A DNA stretch of 64,000 nt from NCBI RefSeq assembly GCF_014529535.1, contig NC_050737.1, positions 8,410,867 through 8,474,866 on the forward strand, given 5' to 3'. Within the stretch, counting starts at the first letter, position 1; every line of letters begins with the position of its first letter. The notes beneath the pieces are model-generated. The model did not search any database and was not told the origin of the DNA. It was given only the letters and a program-made list of their open reading frames with translations. The DNA comes from Bradysia coprophila (taxonomy: Eukaryota; Arthropoda; Insecta; Diptera; Sciaridae). Made by a program: the position numbers and the translations under genes. Shown here piece after piece: positions 45,901-58,335 of the stretch.

Positions 45901-46591
45901 CAAATATGAACAACACACACTCTCCAGAATCGATAGGGTACATTAATACGTTGAGGTTATTTAGTTTTAACCAACAAAAGTATAGACCATGTTTGGTAAA
46001 TGTCCGGCCGGAGAGCATTTTGTAAACTCACTAATATTTACTACTTAAATTCTGAGTAGGTTGAAGATGAATCGGTCTCTAGTTCGTTGGCCAGTATTGG
46101 TTCAAAAATAAAAATCCTCAGAAGCTTTTTTAACGGAATATCATGAAAGAACGATTAGAACTGACTCAGAGTTCGTTAACTCGCTTGAATTAAGAGTTGA
46201 GGGATTCTGATGAACAATTTTCTTCATAAAATATTCAGTGGACGATAAAATTGTGATAGCGACTGTTAAAATAAGAAATCAACAGAGTAAACATAACTCA
46301 CTTAAACACATACGGTCCAACCTCTTTTAATTTGGGTGTTTGCTGTCCGGCTTCAAACTCAACTGGATTGGTAATATTCCATATGTACAGCTTGTACGTC
46401 ATTTTCTGTTTCGATTCATGCTTCCATCGTATGTAGTGTCCAGGCTTTGCCACATACATCCACCTTATGATTCCTTGTAGTATAACTGGTTTTGTGAATG
46501 CGAAAATTGAACCAGTTATCACAAGTCCGACGGAAATCATTAACCACTTTTTGACGGTTAGTTTTTTCGGTATTTTGTCAAGTAGCTTCAT
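42908..46591 (-). CDS. CD36/scavenger receptor class B (SNMP-like) membrane protein
   Basis: Seven exons on minus: 46302-46591, 45496-45643, 44072-44332, 43697-43996, 43444-43638, 43202-43380, 42908-43139. All junctions keep frame, giving 534 aa, normal for the family. There is a short cytoplasmic N-terminus, TM1 at about residues 18-34 (LMISVGLVITGSIFAF), and an ectodomain with YIWNITNPVEF, EVGPYVF, the cysteine block CECNKYSGC ... LSACVDF and SQPHFSTAD. TM2 at about 462-485 (GVVTGYILLLMGLIG) is followed by a 50-residue basic tail. Family members bind or transfer lipids, pheromones or lipoproteins at the cell surface. Whether this is an SNMP or a general scavenger receptor cannot be told. 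An upstream in-frame ATG at 46714 exists, but 46591 gives the usual short tail. Confidence 0.88.
44333..45495. other. Intron of the CD36-family gene with repeat debris
   Basis: Contains a direct repeat of ATGCCATATATAACCG with inverted flanking AAGGTAAATA-type arms (44545-44710), a solo end of the 41.5-kb hAT family (44746-44812), and repeated TTTATCGGTAAT motifs (45320-45360). Confidence 0.6.
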
Positions 46592-46719
46592 TTTTCTATT
46601 ACCTCCGATCAGTGTGTTAGCACCAAGAACGTTACGAATAATAATAGAAGAATAAAGAAAACAAATTTCAAGCGTAGGTAAATGAATGTGCGAATAAGGA
46701 ACAGCTGACAGCATATTAT

Positions 46720-47329
46720 GAAACTATTTTCATTTTCTACAACTTATTCTAAGGGTGGACTAAATTATACCATTAAAAAAAATGATTACAACCTTAGGCA
46801 AGCATTAAAAATTCGCCAGACGATAGAATTCTAATTTAATATGTTTATAGACACGCGTTTCACACAATAAAGATTGAATGTCGACAAAGAATCCAACGAT
46901 AGATAAATCGATTACCTGGCGATTTTAACAGGGCAAGGTAATTTCAACTAGGTGCTAGCCGTAATTTGCATAAGATACTTTGTGAAAATTTTTAACAAGG
47001 GAGTTCTTTTTTTTTTACATTTTTCACTAAGTCCCTCATGTAAATTGCTCACATTTTGCTGACGACTATTTGAAAATCAATATTGATTTCGATCGGAAGG
47101 AGGACAGTAATAAATCTACACAATGAAGATGATATGACGTAGAATTAGTGCAGTAGACTGAAATGTACCCTACATATGGGAGTTGAAATAATTTATTTTT
47201 GATGACTTTGAGTATGCACATTTGGTAACATTATTTACGGTATGAATTTTCTCATCTTCGTTGATTCATATTCGTATATCTTTTTTGGTAACATGACTTA
47301 CGCTGGAATTTTCCAGATACAGACAATAT
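46720..47329. other. Intergenic stretch upstream of the CD36-family gene
   Basis: No gene or clear repeat is seen. Confidence 0.5.
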
Positions 47330-47333
47330 TTAA

Positions 47334-48936
47334 GAGTGATATCGCCAAATCTTCAGGTGATTTTTTTAACTTTGGAAACAAGCGGTCTCCGATTTTAATG
47401 AGTGATAGCTTGTTGGATTCGTCTTTCAATTCTAGGAAACACGTGTCTTTCAATTTTTCTTTAAAAAAAATTGTTTTCTTTGAAAAGCACTCAAAAGTGA
47501 AGACATGTCAGATGGTACCGAAAACAGTTTTTCGGCAATAACTCAAGAAAAAATTATTTTAAATTGTTGTAATGTTGTACGATTGTCGGCCTTGAAAAGA
47601 CCTACAGGTAGAGTATACGCACCGCTTGGTGCTAGTTGATCCACTAGAGCTATGACTAGAAATATAGTGAATGTTCGGAGAGTCCGCCTTCTCTGCAGCA
47701 TCGATGTACCACGGAACTGAGTATGGGGTGTTGTAGCTGGCCTCACCCACTATCGTTGCACATATAAATGAACCCAGTACTTTTGGGCTTCAAGCCTACA
47801 GAAGTCTTGAAAAAAAAGTTGGTGCCAAAATGTAGATTTTTTCCTTCTGTCTGAGGGCCCAACTGCCAGAAGAGCATCTGGAACGGTACTTCTTCAATCA
47901 TTTTTATTGTCTACTATTCTTTCACCTTACCAATAGAAAAACGCTTCGCTATGTCGCGAATATATCAGATCCACTATTAGTAATATCAAGAGAAAAATCA
48001 TTAAAGTTTTCTCCGAGGATTTTAGTCAAATAAAGTGTTAGCGTATAGCAAATGACCTCAGGACTACGGAACAGTAATTAGTTTTTCAATTGGACCAATA
48101 TTTGCTACGTGACAGGAGTTTGGAAAACCGTTTGCTCCCAATTGATCGTATCGTTTTTCCAAACTCCTGTCGCGTAGCAAATATTGGTCCAATTGAAAAA
48201 CTAATTACTGTTCCGTAGTCTTGAGGTCATTTGCTATACGCTAACACTTTATTTAACTAAAATCCTCCGAGAAAAATTTAATAATTTTTCACAAGAATTA
48301 CTAACACTGGATATGTTGTAACGACCTATATTCGAGTCAAAGTGAAGCGTATACGGTAAGGGAATAGTAGACGATACAAAATTACTCACGCAGAACCGTT
48401 CCAGACGCTGTTCTGGCAGTTGGGCCCTCAGACAGAAGGAAAAAATCTACATTTTGGCACCAACTTTTTTTCAAGACTTCTGTAGGCTCGCAGCCCAAAA
48501 GTACTGGGTTCATTTATATGTGCAACGATAGTGGGTGAGGCCAGCTACAACACCCCATACTCAGCTCCGTGGTACATCGAAGCTGCAGAGAAGGCGGACT
48601 CTCCGAACATTCACTATATTTCTAGTCATAACTCTAGTGGATCAACTAGCACCAAGCGGTGCGTATACTCCACCTGTAGGTCTTTTCAAGGCCGACAATC
48701 GTACAACATTACAACAATTTAAAATAATTTTTTCTTGAGTTATTGCCGAAACACTGTTTTCGGTACCCTCTGACATGTCTTCACTTTTGAGCGCTTTTCA
48801 AAGAAAACAATTTTTTTAAAGAAAAAGTGAAAGACACGTGTTTCCTAGAATTGAAAGACGAATCCAACGAGCTATCACTCATTAAAATCGGAGACCGCTT
48901 GTTTCCCAATCACCTGAAGATTTGGCGATATCACTC
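47334..48936. mobile_element. Near-perfect 1.6-kb palindrome flanked by TTAA
   Basis: Two arms of roughly 780-800 bp, inverted around a centre near 48135, with a short unpaired spacer. Ends begin GAGTGATATCGCCAAATC on both sides, and TTAA lies outside each (47330-47333, 48937-48940), the target of Kolobok and piggyBac elements. A 67-codon frame (MRPATTPHTQ...) and a 63-codon frame (MGEASYNTPYS...) are kept in both arms with a few substitutions, but no family is recognised. Confidence 0.75.
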
Positions 48937-48944
48937 TTAAAACT

Positions 48945-49400
48945 CACTTCGCAAATTTAGTAGCACGAAACATATCTGCTACAATGTTGTGGTAGTGTTT
49001 CAAGGTGTCTTTCGTAGATTACGCACAAACCTATGGAGGGAAGGGCATTTTTATTCTAATGGCCTTGGCGCTAAAAAACGATTACATTTTCCGAACAAAA
49101 ACGCTGAACTTTTCCCGAAAAGTATATGTCTTACCGTTCCGCTGCTTGTTTCGTTTCAATAAAATTGGAGATTGTAACCAATTCATTTGTATACTATCGA
49201 TAAAAAAATTGCTGTAAATATGCTCCGCCGTCCTCAAAAAATTTTTGTTAAAACATTTTTGGTAGTGGACTTGCGTCACCCCCGCTTACTAACGTGCGGG
49301 CATGATGTATTCCAGTTGGTCGTAAACTAAATTGAAGATAAGTTTTTACTTTGTGTTGGTTTTGTTTGTTTCACTCGTTCCACAATGAAAAATGTTTTAT
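48945..49400. other. Intergenic stretch, no gene recognised
   Basis: Short frames only; no repeat identified. Confidence 0.45.
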
Positions 49401-49402
49401 CT

Positions 49403-50135
49403 TCAATAATAGTATATTATGATACCGAAAGTATCATTGTATCCATCAGATGGACATTCCACTTTCAATTCCATCAAAGATGACAAAGTAACAACTGGAG
49501 TCAATCCATCTTTATTGCCCGTTACAAACGTTCCAGTTTTCTCATCTAAAAACGTTTCAATCGTCTCGCCGGAAAACTCCGTTTTAATCATCTCGTCAGA
49601 CGATTTAGTTCCAATCATTTGGTTCAACAAAAATCCGGTCTTTTCGTCCAAAACCATTCCCGTTTCCGCTTCCTCTACGAAACTAAGCTCCTCTGAGTCT
49701 ATGAAACCAGAGTCGTAATCACTGACCAAAAAACCCGTCTATTCATCCAAAAATGATCCGTTGTCTGTATTTCCATTCAAAAATCCCGTCCAGGAATGAT
49801 CCTTTATCCGTAACTTCATCCAAAAGTGATTCATTTGCTGCCGTATTCATTGTCAAAAATGGTTCGATTGCTGCCACATCTGCTGACAAAAATAAATCAT
49901 CTTCCCGATAATCATGGAAATCTTCATTCAAATCCTCCGATGAAGTTTTGAGGACAATTTTCTTGTTTTCTTGAACGAAATACTTCCAACCATATTGAAG
50001 CATACCAGCTGCCTCAAAATGATTAATTTTATTTGCCGATGTTCTCGTATTGCATTTCCCCATCATGCTTCTCACATGACCGTTCATTCTTTTCAAAAAT
50101 TCCATCACTTTCAAGAATGATGGAAATTCCATCAA
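49403..50135 (-). pseudogene. Broken acidic-repeat protein, possibly transposase-derived
   Basis: On minus, an N-terminal piece (50135-49743) contains NKINHFEAAGMLQYGWKYF, reminiscent of the helical segment that follows the DDE domain of pogo/Tigger and jerky-type proteins. An acidic part follows with repeated SFLDE, DEKTGFL and FLDEKTGTFV motifs (49729-49403). Between the two pieces the frame shifts, and one repeat has TAG where its siblings have AAG, so the gene is inactive. The family assignment is weak; a host gene with acidic repeats is equally possible. Confidence 0.4.
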
Positions 50136-50139
50136 ATCC

Positions 50140-51500
50140 TTAAGTTTTCCTGTTATTATGGCAATATTTTCTTGTACTTCATCCGCAATGACAAAATCTG
50201 TCCATTCAGCTCCATTTCATCATCATCGAACGTTATCTTGTCGAATCGAATTTTTGAAAAAGTGTACAAAATCTTCGATTTTAAATTGTTTGATCGAAAA
50301 GTGACCACAGATATTAAATTCAATTAAATGAATCAAAAATAATGTTTTTCATGCATATTTCAAAATTTAAGGCCAAACAAACACTCACGACACAAACGTT
50401 TCTCAGAATATTTTCAAAAACTTTTCTGTTCTGGATAGCCTACAACATTCCCAAGAATTTAAGCCCACTTGAGCAAAAATTGAATTATGTTCCTTATGAA
50501 TTTACGAATTTTCAAGTTCCACTGAATTGTTCATAGTCGGCGAACTTTGACGACTCATTAAACTTAGTTTTTCGTCAAACTTCTTTCGGTTTTTATTTTT
50601 TCCAGTTAAATTGGACCCCACTTAGTTGAATAAGACTATTACAGCTAACAAAAATCTCAAAGTAAGTGTTTGGTAGAGGTCAAAATATGTGGACAACCGA
50701 AAACTCGAAAATTTAGCTTCTTTGATTTTACGTAGGTTGTAAATCAATTTTTAAAAAAATTTTAAAATCGATATTTGACATTTAGGGATGACAAAAATTT
50801 TTTGTGGACTACGCCAGTCTCGGTCCCTTACCCATCGCACACCCCTATTGCGCCATGTATTTCTTATGGCGCAATTATTATCGCACTCCAATTTCAGAGC
50901 GAATGCGCCATGACATCTGACAATTATTTTTGCGAATTTCTATAGAGTGTTATGATGAAAGAGATAGAAATATTTTGACAAGTACCCCAAGGCAACTTAT
51001 AATAAACTGGTCTTCGGTCCTCTCGCTCTCAACGTAACACGTTGAAAGAGAAAGCAATATTTTGACAAGTACCCCAAGGCAAGTTAAATTAACTAGTCTT
51101 CGGATCTCTCGCTCTGATCATAACAGTCTATACATCTGTTTGAAATGACTGTCTACATTTTAAACTGAACTTAAAATTTAAAATTTTTGTTACTTTAGAG
51201 GCTCTCAGTAAATGTATGATTTGTGGAAACTCTGTACTCTTGGCGGTTCAAAAAATGTTTTTTGGTCTGTGGTAGATCATATGTATTCTAAAATACAAAT
51301 AGTCATTCAAGGAACACATCCCAAAAGTAGTTAGTTCAGCCAACAATAATTTGAATAAAATATTTCGACAAGTCCGTTCTTACGTTCCATATCATAGATC
51401 TGTTAGTAAGTATACTTACTTTAAATGACAGTTATTAGCGCTGTAATGGTTATATTTTGAATGTTTTCACAGATAAAAACGGTCACTATTAAGGAACTTA
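50140..51500. repeat. Intergenic block with MITE fragment and a tandem duplication
   Basis: 50848-50925 carries TTGCGCCATGTATTTC, shared with the palindrome at 16.15 kb. 50965-51115 holds two tandem copies of about 80 bp containing ATATTTTGACAAGTACCCC and ending TCTCTCGCTCT. No gene is seen. Confidence 0.55.
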
Positions 51501-54500
51501 ATGCTTAAAATGTTAAATTTCGAGGAAAAAATAAAGAAATTTAATGGGTCACAAAGGTTTGTTAAATTTCTCTTGTGTTGATCGGCCGAAGAAGTACTCA
51601 CAATGAACAGGAAAGATGAAGAAAAAACAAATATTGATTCAATTAGTTACATGTATCTTCTAGTTTTTTTTTTGACATATTATTTAAACCTAATTAAATT
51701 AATTTTACATTTATATGTTTATAATAATTTAAATTTATGAGAGACAATGCCTAACAGCAAGTCTTAAATAATTTTTTGTTTAAGTTTTCCTTCATTTTTT
51801 TAATAATTATTTATATATAGTTCTCAAAATCATATACAAATGATTTTCATTTTCTTTTTTGTTTTTATTCACACACATATTTTTATTTTCATATTTCAAT
51901 TTTTTTTTATCAGAATTTTTTTTATTGTATTGTGTATAATTGTTAATTTTTGTTTCGATCGATGCCAAATTTTTGAAGAGATTTTAGAGTCTATGTTAGT
52001 AAATACATGTAAAAATGAATTTAAAAATTAGGCCAACGATCGAAATGAGAATTGTTTTTGTTATATTTTGTGTTGGTTGTTGTTACTTTAGTTTTTTTGT
52101 AATGATGTATTGTTGTTTAACCTTGTACATCCGAAAAGATTTTTTTTTCTTATTATTCCTTCGCTGGATGATCATTTCGTCGAATGAAGGTGAAACAGTA
52201 AAAGAAATATGATTTTTTTTTGTTGTAAGTTCTCTTAATATTGACACCTACATCAATGCCTATGCTTTTTTCCATTATTTTTTTTAGGGTATAATGTTGT
52301 AATTTGAATCATTTATTTTTTATTTTAATTTCTTTTTTATTTACTTAATATGAGTTTAAAAAGTAAATGTAAAGCGTATCTTGGGTTCACCATCCGTTAA
52401 GGTGTAAAACAATATAAATCACCACAATATTCTTAGAGTAATATAAATATGAAATGGAAGTGATGTGACCTATACTGTTGAGCCCCTACGCCATTACGGA
52501 TGGCAAATGTGAGAAATGATATTACTGTCGGCTATATATATATTTGTTCGTCCCGAATAAAGTGTTTGTACTATTTTTGACGCATACTTTATTCGAAATG
52601 GAAACAAATAAAACAAAACGAAAACAAAAATGTTCATATTTTATCACTTCCGGTGAGAAATATTGAGAGTAATATCATTTCATTTGAAAATTGATTTTTA
52701 TTTTAAAATGTTCGAAATGACGATAGTCAAATTGGATGGTCTGTCAGATCAGACTATATCAAATCAAAGTAAAAAAAATCGAGTTTTTAGTTCTTTTTTA
52801 CTTCGTTCCAATGTGGGAATAACTACAAGTCATTTTGGATTTTAAAATTTCATTTAACAAAAAAAAACGAAAAGAAAAAATTTAAAACAAATTTGAAATT
52901 ATTCTTTTCTCATTTTTTTTTGGGTTTAAATATTTATAATGCAATGTTTTCTTCTTTTTTTAAATATATAAACGCATATATATTCCATATATTTACTTAA
53001 ATTTCAATTATGTTTCCATTTTCTAGTTGTTAATTTAAAACATAATTAAAATCATTGAAATATCAATAACACAATGAGTTATAATTACACTTACATAATA
53101 AATATTTTTTTCTTTTGTTTTTCTCATTTTTTTTTTAAATTTTAGGTATAAAATGGGAAAACGTTGCAGTTACACGTTAAATTTTCTAAAATTTAGTTCT
53201 TGATTTTTTTTTTCTTTAAATTTAATAACGCTTGTATCTGCAACGTTATCACAGTTATTTCACCTGGGTTAAGTTTTTTTTTAGTTGTTTTAAGGAAGGA
53301 GTTTAGATTATATTTTCATTTTTCTTTCACAAAAAAAATGATAAGATAGTCAAATTCGATCTGAAAGAAATGTTTCTTTGTCTTTTCTTCATTCCTTTCT
53401 ATCGATCTATTTCGCTCTAACGCTCTTCTTCTTTTCTTTCGTTTTAAATTTCCAAAGTCACTTCTAAAAGGTTCCTTATCTATGAAAGAAACGAGCAGCG
53501 GACAGATATAGAAAGAATCTATATTCTGTCATATATACGCTTTTTTGCCTCGTTTTGATGGTTATAACTCAATAAAAAAAATATTTTTACTTAATTTTGT
53601 GTGGTTTTTTTCTCCTTTTTGAAAAGATATTATGATGAAGGTTAATATCCTATGCAGTAGAAATGTTGGTCATTTATGTTTTTTTTTTAGTAAAAGTGGG
53701 AAAAACTTTTATTTTCTTTCTTTTGCTGATTTTTTAGTGTGATCAAAAAAAATTGAAATAAAATTCTTTAAAAACAAATATTCTGAGCCTGTGTGTGTGT
53801 ATGTGTGTTGAAATTTGATTATATTGCTAATAATATCATTTACGTAGTGAAGTTGTTTCATGTTTTTTTTTTTTTTCATTTAGTTTAAGGAATCGGTTAC
53901 AATATATGCGAGAGAATTCGGAATTGAATCCATTGTTGTCTAACAAATAATATTTCTTTTTTTATTTCATCAGTGTTATTTACAATTTCTCTTACGTTTT
54001 TTTTGTTCTTTATTTTTATTTTCAGTATTGTGTATATTTTAAGGTAGAGTTGTAATGATAAAAATTTGTCAAAAAAATATTACTTTTTTTATTATATTCT
54101 CATGTTTTTACTTGTTTTTCTTGTTATTTTTTTTATTTCATCTTCCTCTCACAAATAAAATCAAAAAAATATACGAATATTCTATTTTGGCCTATGTTTT
54201 TTTTCCTTCATTTTATTTCCCTTCAAGTTTTTTTTTGTAATGTATTCCCGTTTTGTCATATCATTTTTTTAATAAATTTATTTCCAACTTATTTCTGATA
54301 AAAATATCTTATGTTCTGTGGTTGGTACTAAAAAGGTTATGTTTTTTTTGAGTGCTTTTCAACTCTACTTTTTTGCAATATTTACTTATCTTGCCATTTT
54401 TGTTTTTTTTTTATTACAATTTTTTTATCATTTAATTTATCAAGTTATCCTTCATGCATAAATTGTTCGGTTAGCTTGTTTTCTTCTTTATTATTATTCT

Positions 54501-57500
54501 CTCTTCGAAAATGAATAGTTTCATGACAAATGATTTCTCCAATTTTCGTTCCTTTGTTCTTTTTTGTTCTCGCTAATTGTTTTGTATAAGGTTTTCTCTT
54601 TTTGTCCTCGTATTTTTTTTTTGTAGTCTTTTCACAAATTTCTTTGGTTTCTTTTTAATTCGTTTTTCTTTATTGTTTTCATAATTTTTCTTTCATTTTA
54701 TTTTTTGTTAAATAATTTTCTTCTTTGGTTTTTTTATTTTCTTTATTTTTATTAAAACATTATTTGGTAAAATACCATACAAAACGTAATATTAGCATTA
54801 CAGTTTACAATCATACATTTATAGAAAAATAAAAAAGATAGAAATTAATTTTTGTTTTTGTCTCTAAAATAAAAAATACAATAGTTAAATATATGTTGTA
54901 ATTTAAGTTAAAAATCTTTTATTTCCCATTTTTTTCTTTCATTTTTGTTCTCTCTTTTGATTTATGAAGTTGAAAGTATAAAAAGTTAACTCTGTCCATA
55001 ACCTCAAAACCATCTACATACAAATATTAATCAGTATTTTTTGTGTTATCATTTTCTTTTCTTCCTCTGCGATTTATTTATATTACTGTTTGACTGCGTA
55101 AATATTTGATATTAAACAATTTTTCAGTCATAAAAACAGATTAAACAGACAATTTTTGGTTAAAGTTTTCTTTCTTTTTTTCCTCCAACAAAAGAAATTT
55201 ATGTACATCGTAAATACAGAAGAAAGAGGGATGCGATAGTGATAAACGAAAAATTCAATTAAGAAACTAATAGATGATAGAGTACAACAGACCCAACATC
55301 AGCCTGGTCCATCTCAACCCGGTTGTTGATTCTACACATTCATCCTGTTCCCTAAAATATAGAATTGATGAGAAATGGTTCTGTCTGTTCTGTCTTCAGC
55401 AAAAAGTGCAACATTTCTGACGACAATTTCGATTTCCTACAAAAATACGAATGAGACGTCATTAACTGCCGTACGTATATAATATGGAAAATATTGTGAA
55501 ATTATCGTCAGAAATTATGACGATTCGCTTTAGGTATGGAACAAACTTCTGATGTAGTCATCGATGTCATTTAGTTTTATGGAACGTACAGTTCGTTTCT
55601 GAAGGAACGATTTCAGTGGATGAAATTTCTTGGCCTCGAAAAAGTACGGTTCATTTTGAAAAGTATTAGGCAATGGTATACGAAAATATCATCGATTACA
55701 GAGATGTTGGTTGTTAGTTATCAATTCTGTAGATGTTGTGATGTTATTATTCTTTGCATGATGTGTCAATATGTCACTATAAGTGCGCTAAAAATTTAAA
55801 TTCAATTAACATGACATCTACGAAATGTCGTTGTTGGTTATTAATTTTTTGGAGCACTTAAAATGGTTGTATGTATACAGATGAGGTCCACTATTTTTAT
55901 TAACTGAAAAATCGGATAAATTCAAACATAAAATTATTGAAATATCAAATATTAATTTCACAGAATACTCTAAACAATTCTTTATTAAAAACTTTAAATT
56001 TTTTCATTTTCATTAAAAATTATTTTTTTTATAATTTTGTTTTTCAACATAAATCACTTTTTGTTTGGTTTTTTTTTTCATTTAATAATTAATAAAACAT
56101 TGCGCGAATGAGACTGATTACTTTTCATTTAAATATATACTTTTCTTCATATCTTGTTTTATATACTCTTTGTCATATAATTAAAATGACTGTTTTTTTT
56201 TACTTTTGAATAATTTGTTTTAAAATAAAAGTTTTTTTTTCATTAAATTTAATTTATAAACATTAAATAAGTTTTTAAGCGTACACTTTTTATAATATTG
56301 GATTTGTTCATTAAATTACGAAAAATTAATTAATTTTCTTATTATTTTTTACTGTAAATTAACAAAACAAAACAAAAAATTGTACGGTAAGATATTATAG
56401 TAAATACAACCAAATATTAATTTAATTTTTTTTAAATATTTATTTTACCGAAGAATGGCATAATAGTTTTATTTCTCTGTAATTTTCTGTAAGTGTGTGC
56501 ATGCTATTTATAATAACTTTCTGTTTGTATTTCTGCTTTGGTTTTTTTTTAATGAAAAATAAATAAATTTAATGAATGTGATCAAATGCGGAACATTGCA
56601 TTCATAAAAATAACCAAAATTAAAAAAGAATTCTATTAAATATTATAAATACAACAAATATAATATTCATACATGTAACAATAAATATAGTAAATTTTAT
56701 TTCTTGCTTAACTCTTTTTTTGCTATATTTAAGTACTTTTTCTTTTTACTCTGAATTTTTTTATAAATGAACTGTAATAAAATGCAGTTTTCTCTTTACT
56801 TTTCTCTTTTTTTTAATTTATTTAGTTTTTTATTTTGTTTTGAGGAAGATCTAACCTTTTTCTTTGAAGGATTCGGTTTTTTTTCTTTAATTCAATTTTT
56901 TATATTTAATGTTCTTTTCCATAATTTCCTTTATTTTACTTTCATTTTCACTTCATTCTTTTTCTTTTTCATTTAATTGATGTTATCATATTTTTGTTTT
57001 AATTTATTTATTTCGTTTATTTTTTTACATTCAATATTGAAAAAGATTCATTGCATGAATCTTTTTTGATCAAATATTTAAATGTAGAGCAACTATAAAA
57101 CGTGCTTGGTTTATAATGAAAGGATCCACCCAAGTTTACGAAGATACGAAAGTCAATTTTTTGTTGTTTGGTTTTTCCTTGGGGTTGAAACGTGTCATTA
57201 AGTGACAGAATATGTTTAAAAGAAGAGAAATCTGTTTTTTCACATTTTTTTATTTTGATGTACGTATGACCTTGAAATTTAACCACAAGTTTAGGAATAT
57301 CGAAACGGTAGATATATAGAGCACGTTCGCTACTGTGTACAACTAAACTCTTCTGTTCGTCACGTCTAACGTTTTATAATCCTTTCAAGTATGCATACGA
57401 AACGAAAAAAAAACACAACATAAAATGCTACCGAGATTGATATTTTCTTAGGATAATATTTATCGAGCGCAGGACATTTTGAACGTCCAGTGACAAGTTA

Positions 57501-58185
57501 TGTGTGTCTGCAAAGAAATGCTGCATTTTTTCAAGTTTAATCGATCAATTGGATTATTGCGGCATAAGTGGATAAAGAAGGGAACGGTACGGTTCGAATT
57601 TACAATCAATGGATTTATGTTAGGTATACACGTTCGTTTAAAAAATGTTTTGCGGTCACATTATCATTTTTAGAGGGCATGATGGATTAATTTAAGTTGT
57701 TGCAACATATTTTTCTGTTATTAATTTGTGTGGCTCAGTATAAGTCCTTGTTTGCCGTAATTGTGTGCGTTTTTCTTGTGAAACATATACGTGTCACAAG
57801 TATTTTATATATTACCGACTACAGGTCAAATCATTCTACAGTCACACATAACTCATCACTTTTTGCAGTGCAGACTACTTCAATTGAAAGCTTTTAATTA
57901 AATTGTAATTTTCGAGTGTAAAAATCTAATTTGTTTTTTTGAAAAATGAACCAAAATTTGTCGATTTTTTTCTCATTTTTCCGAAATGTAATGTCGTTCT
58001 AGCGTTTTATTCAATTTGAATATACGTAAACCAAAAACTAACTAGTGTGACATTTTTCTTTAAAAACTTTTGTCATTAAATTTCTATTGTTTTGTTACTT
58101 CCCACTGGTTTTTTTCTTGTTGTCAAAATATCAATCATAGTCTTATAAAACAAACACGTTAAATCAATCGCTCGTTATACCAAAT
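51500..58185. other. 6.7-kb T-rich (plus) / A-rich (minus) low-complexity region
   Basis: Dominated by runs of T on plus, with no supported coding exon. It lies immediately 3' of the distal last exon of the minus-strand diacylglycerol kinase gene and may include a long AU-rich 3' UTR; AATAAA signals are frequent on both strands. 55200-55780 is of more normal composition and contains an inverted pair with TTTCTGACGA (55412-55525). Confidence 0.5.
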
Positions 58186-58335
58186 TCAGAAATCCGTGTT
58201 GTTGCTGTCGATCTCATCATTTTCGTGCGTTGGAGCTACAGCTAAAGACATGTGCGGTCCAGATGCGACAACGTTCATTGTTGGCTCCGTATTTCGTCGC
58301 TTCATTTTGCCTTTTAATTTTTTTAACATTGTGGC
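58186..58335 (-). CDS. Distal alternative last exon of diacylglycerol kinase
   Basis: After acceptor GACGGCAG the frame reads ATMLKKLKGKMKRR, then NTEPTMNVVASGPHMS, and ends NNTDF before TGA (49 codons plus stop). It begins with the same ATMLKK as the proximal last exon at 60725-60859 and has the same phase 0, so it can replace that exon after the donor at 63057. The different tail ends in TDF, which fits a class I PDZ ligand pattern (inference). Confidence 0.7.
   Translation of the reverse strand, partial: ATMLKKLKGKMKRRNTEPTMNVVASGPHMSLAVAPTHENDEIDSNNTDF

Noticed and set aside
47543-48738. 67-codon frames in both palindrome arms as a gene pair
   Set aside because: Their conservation follows from arm identity; a second frame is equally conserved, so there is no sign of coding selection.
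55250-55330. Gln/Pro-rich plus-strand end (QQTQHQPGPSQPGC)
   Set aside because: Only 26 codons, no acceptor or upstream exon found.
57017-57286. 89-codon minus-strand frame in the T-rich region
   Set aside because: Lys/Phe-rich product expected by chance from A/T runs; more likely UTR.
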